Shown here: positions 5,365 to 8,544 of the stretch, piece by piece
Layout of the letters: the number at the start of each line of letters is the position of its first letter
How positions within the stretch are numbered: the first letter of the stretch is position 1
Assembly (NCBI GenBank): GCA_016195395.1
Contig: JACPZR010000147.1
Span: 1 to 8,544 of the forward strand
Length of the DNA: 8,544 bases
Source of the DNA: Spirochaetia bacterium
GTDB taxonomy: Bacteria; Spirochaetota; Leptospirae; Leptospirales; Leptonemataceae
Direction: 5' to 3'
Translations under genes and position numbers: made by a program
The notes under the pieces: generated by a model
Told to the model about the DNA's origin: nothing
The model's database searches: none
Seen by the model: the letters and a program-made list of their open reading frames with translations, nothing else

Positions 5365-6255
5365 TCACGCAAATTCGGTGGAGATCAGCGTGCCGACGCC
5401 GGTATCGGTGAAGAGCTCTAACAGAAGCGCGTGGGGTACGCGTCCGTCGATGATGTGCGCGCGCGCCACTCCATCGTCAATGGCCTGCAGGCAGCAGTCG
5501 ACCTTGGGGATCATGCCGCCGGAGATAACGCCTTCACGGATGAGTTCGCGAACGCGGACGGGCGAGAGGCCGGTCAACGTTTCATTGTTTGAGAGAACGC
5601 CGCGCGTGTCCGTCAGAAGAATGAGCTTTTCCGCTTTCAAGGCCCCTGCAATCGCCCCCGCCATGGTGTCCGCGTTGACGTTGAGAGGTTTTCCGTGCTC
5701 ATCGCGGGCGATCGGCGCGATCACGGGAATGTAGCCCGCTCCATGAAGGGTGTCAAGAAATGATACACTTATGCTTGACGCCGACACCGTGCCCACGCGG
5801 CCCAGGTGAAGGACCTCTGTTGTCCCGTCCGCCTTGATGTCCGACATTCCGTGGAGTGTTCCCGTGGCAACGCCGGCATCCCGTCCCGATAAACCCACAG
5901 CGCGGCCGCCCTCACTCTCGATGAGCGAGGCGATTTCCTTGTTGATCTTGCCGGCCAGAACCATTTCGACAACTTCCATAGAAGCCTCGTCGGTTACGCG
6001 GTGGCCCTTCACGAACGTGGACTTGATGCCAAGATCGGCGAGCATCTTGTTGATCTGGGGGCCGCCGCCGTGTACGATCACCGGACGGATGCCTACGTAT
6101 TGGAGCAGCACAACGTCGCGGGCAAAGTCACGCTGGAGATCAGCCTTGTCCATGGCTGCGCCGCCGTATTTGATCACTACGGTGCGGCCGGAAAATCTGC
6201 GGATGTATGGAAGCGCCTCAAGGAGGACTTCTGCGCGTTTCACATCGTCCATCAT
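5365..6255 (-). CDS. argB: N-acetylglutamate kinase (arginine biosynthesis)
   Basis: ArgB phosphorylates N-acetyl-L-glutamate with ATP, the second step of arginine synthesis, in the cytoplasm. The 296-residue length is typical. Amino acid kinase motifs are complete: VIKYGGAAM (27-35), IVHGGGPQIN (60-69), GHRVTD (84-89), GLSGRDAG (121-128), LNVNADTMAGAIAGAL (191-206), LILLTDTRGV (211-220), SGGMIPKVDCC (245-255) and IIDGRVPHALLLELFTDTGVGT (268-289). The N-terminal helix AEVLLEALPYIRRFSG is present. In characterised enzymes such as those of Thermotoga and Pseudomonas, this helix builds the hexameric, arginine-inhibited form, so feedback inhibition is likely (inference). Two adjacent ATG codons can start it (6255, 6252), with only a weak GGAT upstream. 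No other arg gene lies in the window; the gene upstream ends 29 nt away on the same strand. Confidence 0.97.
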   Translation of the reverse strand: MMDDVKRAEVLLEALPYIRRFSGRTVVIKYGGAAMDKADLQRDFARDVVLLQYVGIRPVIVHGGGPQINKMLADLGIKSTFVKGHRVTDEASMEVVEMVLAGKINKEIASLIESEGGRAVGLSGRDAGVATGTLHGMSDIKADGTTEVLHLGRVGTVSASSISVSFLDTLHGAGYIPVIAPIARDEHGKPLNVNADTMAGAIAGALKAEKLILLTDTRGVLSNNETLTGLSPVRVRELIREGVISGGMIPKVDCCLQAIDDGVARAHIIDGRVPHALLLELFTDTGVGTLISTEFA

Positions 6256-6284
6256 GACGTTATCCAGTGGACCCGGGGCGGCGG

Positions 6285-6809
6285 TCAGGACGGAGGCTGC
6301 GAGAAGCCCTGCTCGCCGAGCATCTTGATAAAACCTTCGATCGATGCGTAGTCTTTGTCCAGGTTGCGCGCGTACAAATCCGCAATCGCATTTTCAACAA
6401 TGCCGCCGATCAGGAAGGCCGAGCTCTTGACTTCAATATCGTACTCGCGGGCTGTGCGCTCCGCGTCGAGCGCGTAGTATTTGGAAACCCCGGAGACTTC
6501 AAAGAGGCTGTTCATTGTCCCGCCCGGAACCACGTGAAAGGAGTGCAGGTTCTGGTTCGTGTCGAACTCGGATTTTTCAATGAGCGTCATGGAGCCGGAC
6601 GGCATCATGGCCGAGATCGCGGCGGGCATGGATTCAGCAATGGAAATGTGTCTCTCCTGCTTGAGGATATGTCCGCTGCGCTCTTCACTCACAGTGTGGA
6701 CGTTTTTGAGTTCGGGAAATTTGTCCAGATGCTTGTACCGCTCCTCGCGGGCCCGGAGAAGGACCTCGAGGGAATGCGGAAATTCTTGGACAACGTGAAC
6801 CTTCTTCAT
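6285..6809 (-). CDS. DUF2505/SRPBCC-like protein
   Basis: This 174-residue protein resembles DUF2505 and related START/SRPBCC-fold proteins, which form a helix-grip pocket for hydrophobic ligands; their functions are mostly unknown. Visible signs are the opening strand and helix KKVHVVQEFPHSLEVLLR (2-19), alternating strands through the middle (ILKQERHISI, MTLIEKSEF, LHSFHVVPGG, YDIEVKSSAFLIG) and a long amphipathic C-terminal helix (GGIVENAIADLYARNLDKDY, then IEGFIKML). There is no signal peptide, membrane segment or obvious catalytic motif. It lies between the cyclase (81-nt gap) and argB (29-nt gap) on the same strand and could be co-transcribed with argB. No ribosome site precedes ATG 6809, where the upstream bases are a C-run, so translation may be weak or leaderless. 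Family placement is by overall pattern and is moderate. Confidence 0.7.
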   Translation of the reverse strand: MKKVHVVQEFPHSLEVLLRAREERYKHLDKFPELKNVHTVSEERSGHILKQERHISIAESMPAAISAMMPSGSMTLIEKSEFDTNQNLHSFHVVPGGTMNSLFEVSGVSKYYALDAERTAREYDIEVKSSAFLIGGIVENAIADLYARNLDKDYASIEGFIKMLGEQGFSQPPS

Positions 6810-6890
6810 ATGGGGGACGATTTTACGGGCGGCCCTTGAAAAGCCAGCGTAAATCTGGGAAAATGCGTGGAATGCGGGTAAGAAACCAGG

Positions 6891-8544
6891 CTACAATTCG
6901 AGTTTGAAGACGGCCTGCCAGTCTCCCGCGGGTGGGTTGGCAATGAATTGGCGGGCACGTTCCGCATAGATGGCGCTCACCTGGTCGCCCGCGCCGGCCA
7001 GCCTGTCAAAAACCGTGAGAGCCTCCCGGAAATGGGCGTTCCGATACGATGCCAAGGCGTCCGACCATTCCGCAGCCATCGGCTCCATTTCCGGCGTCAG
7101 AAGCTCAAAGACCCGCGTCTGCGCTACACGGCCTCTGACTTGAATCAGGTCTACTTCACGGTTGGGAATCGTCTGCCGGCTCTCGCGGAGCGTCTCCTCT
7201 GAGAAGAGGAGGGCGGAATGATAATATTTCGTAAGCTTCTCGAGCCGCGCTGCCAGGTTGACAGCATCACCCACGGCGGTGTAGTCCAGACGCTGCGAAG
7301 CCCCGATGTTGCCGATGATCGCAGATCCTGTATGAAGTCCCATTCCCATCTCAAAGAGCGCGCGGCGTGACGACAAGCGTCGTCGGTTCAGGGCCTGAAG
7401 ACGCGCAATCATGTCCTGTGCTGCGAGCAGCGCGTTTGACGCGTCGTCTTCTTCTGCGTTCGGCACCCCGAAGAGGGCCATCAGAGCGTCGCCCATGAAC
7501 TTGTCGACGATGCCGTTGCGGTGGCCCACGGCATCCACCATCTCTTCAAAGAATTCGTTCAAGAGTTCCAGAAGGAGAGGGGGGTCCATCGATTCGGCAA
7601 GCCGTGTGAAGTTCCGGATGTCGGCAAAGAGAATGGAGACTTTCTGCTGTCTGGGTTTGGGCTGTTCTGTCTGTTCAATGACTTCGTGGACCACGCGTGC
7701 CGGCACGTATTTCTGGAACGACTTTCGGATTGTTTCTTCTTTGTCACGCGAGTGGAGGGCGTTGGTATATAGCTGCACATTCCGGTAGCCGGACTGCGCC
7801 AAGGTCATCACGCCGCGGAAGAATGCCAGATCATCCACCGGATTGCGTCGGCGGAGTGTAAGATCGCCCAGCGCCAGCACAAAGGCCACCGCGCCTGTGT
7901 CGATTTCGAACACGGGAAGCCACAAGTCCGGCCCTCCGGTTTCTTTGAACGCATCAGCGTTATCCCGTCGGAAGCGGTTGGCCAGCCCCGCAGTTTCAGA
8001 CGACGGGTCTGCTCCAAAGTAGAACGGCTCACGGTTTTCTTTCATCCACAGGGCAATGTCCGTTATCTCCTGATACGTGACCATTTGACTGGTTTCGTTG
8101 ATGCCGCTGTCATTGATCGTGAGTCCGTACGTCTGCTGCGCGGTGCGGCTGCCGGCGCGCACCTCAATGATCCCGCCCGTTCCCACGCGCATGATCTTCA
8201 TCAGCGTGCGCAGAAGCGAGCGCTTGAGCTCCTCGTAGTCAAGAGTTGCCGATATGGCGCGTCCGATTTCATGCAGCCCGTTCAGTTCCGAGATCTTTCT
8301 GTCCAGCAGCCTGTTGGACCGCACAAGATCCTGAACGTTACGCGCGTTCTCAATCAGGAGACCCGTGTGGGAAGCGATGTTGATCAAAAATTCCAGTTTG
8401 GCCTGAGTGAACCCCGTGCCGGAGAGCGAGTTGATGACTTCGATGACGCCGATCACCTGACCGCGCGCCGTGATGGGCGCCACAGCCATATCACGCGTTA
8501 TCTGGCCGATCTTTTTGTCGACTTCAGCGTAAGCGCGTTTGTCG
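6891..8544 (-). CDS. GAF-domain class IIIb adenylate cyclase (N-terminus beyond right edge)
   Basis: The 550 visible residues (the frame is open through the right edge, so the upstream part is missing) form a multidomain nucleotide cyclase. Counting from the Met at 8489, residues 1-50 plus 18 before them are the end of a GAF domain (EVDKKIGQITRD, then GVIEVINSLSGTGF). A helical linker leads to a second GAF-like domain at about 70-245. The catalytic domain spans about 283-432, with metal Asp290 in ILFADIRNFT, Lys330 and Asp334 in VDKFMGDALMALFG, Thr404 in DYTAVGD, and Asn411 and Arg415 in NLAARLE. Thr in place of the purine-binding Asp marks class IIIb, whose known members make cAMP and are often stimulated by bicarbonate. 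A tail with a W..AL..YR..F.EAL repeat ends the protein, as is usual in this group. GAF ligand sensing is inferred. It is cytoplasmic as far as seen. Confidence 0.94.
   Translation of the reverse strand, partial: DKRAYAEVDKKIGQITRDMAVAPITARGQVIGVIEVINSLSGTGFTQAKLEFLINIASHTGLLIENARNVQDLVRSNRLLDRKISELNGLHEIGRAISATLDYEELKRSLLRTLMKIMRVGTGGIIEVRAGSRTAQQTYGLTINDSGINETSQMVTYQEITDIALWMKENREPFYFGADPSSETAGLANRFRRDNADAFKETGGPDLWLPVFEIDTGAVAFVLALGDLTLRRRNPVDDLAFFRGVMTLAQSGYRNVQLYTNALHSRDKEETIRKSFQKYVPARVVHEVIEQTEQPKPRQQKVSILFADIRNFTRLAESMDPPLLLELLNEFFEEMVDAVGHRNGIVDKFMGDALMALFGVPNAEEDDASNALLAAQDMIARLQALNRRRLSSRRALFEMGMGLHTGSAIIGNIGASQRLDYTAVGDAVNLAARLEKLTKYYHSALLFSEETLRESRQTIPNREVDLIQVRGRVAQTRVFELLTPEMEPMAAEWSDALASYRNAHFREALTVFDRLAGAGDQVSAIYAERARQFIANPPAGDWQAVFKLEL

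Noticed and set aside
6840..6865. Terminator after the cyclase (CCAG/CTGG hairpin followed by CTTTTC on the minus strand)
   Set aside because: The stem is 4 bp with a 7-nt loop and a broken T-run, too weak to claim.

Overview
The window is bacterial chromosomal DNA with a GC content in the mid-to-high fifties percent by eye. Genes are densely packed and almost all lie on the minus strand. A Gram-negative-style signal peptide, a eukaryote-type (UDPGP family) sugar-nucleotide pyrophosphorylase, a CheD receptor deamidase, a class III cyclase and a TraB/PrgY-family protein together suggest a free-living, signalling-rich Gram-negative lineage (deltaproteobacterial, Omnitrophota-like or similar). 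The phylum cannot be fixed from this stretch alone. No RNA genes, CRISPR, insertion sequences or phage genes were seen.

Layout from right to left, which is the direction of transcription for most genes. First is a class IIIb adenylate cyclase whose N-terminus lies beyond the right edge. Then come a DUF2505/SRPBCC-like protein and argB (N-acetylglutamate kinase). A 270-bp gap follows, holding a possible promoter, a small hairpin and a G-rich stretch. Next is a tightly coupled set: apt, a small secreted protein of unknown function, and a UDPGP-family uridylyltransferase, joined by TGATG and ATGA overlaps. An HTATIP2-like NAD(P)-binding protein follows closely. The only plus-strand gene is a TraB/PrgY-family membrane protein, which converges on it with an 11-bp gap. 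Left of that, on the minus strand, are cheD and an HDOD-domain gene that runs off the left edge just after its HD motif.

Most genes are ordinary housekeeping (arginine synthesis, adenine salvage, UDP-sugar formation) or signalling genes. The unusual part is the left 1.1 kb. The cheD frame is interrupted by a TGA exactly where the family has its conserved C-terminal G-R turn. The remaining 26 codons continue in the same frame and read as a normal CheD tail. Directly head-to-head with cheD, the TraB gene lacks its N-terminus, including the first of the family's two GxxH motifs. Its homology begins at the point where cheD begins. Two lesions side by side suggest a rearrangement scar, gene decay or an assembly/sequencing artefact. 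I saw no evidence for a wholly new multi-gene system.
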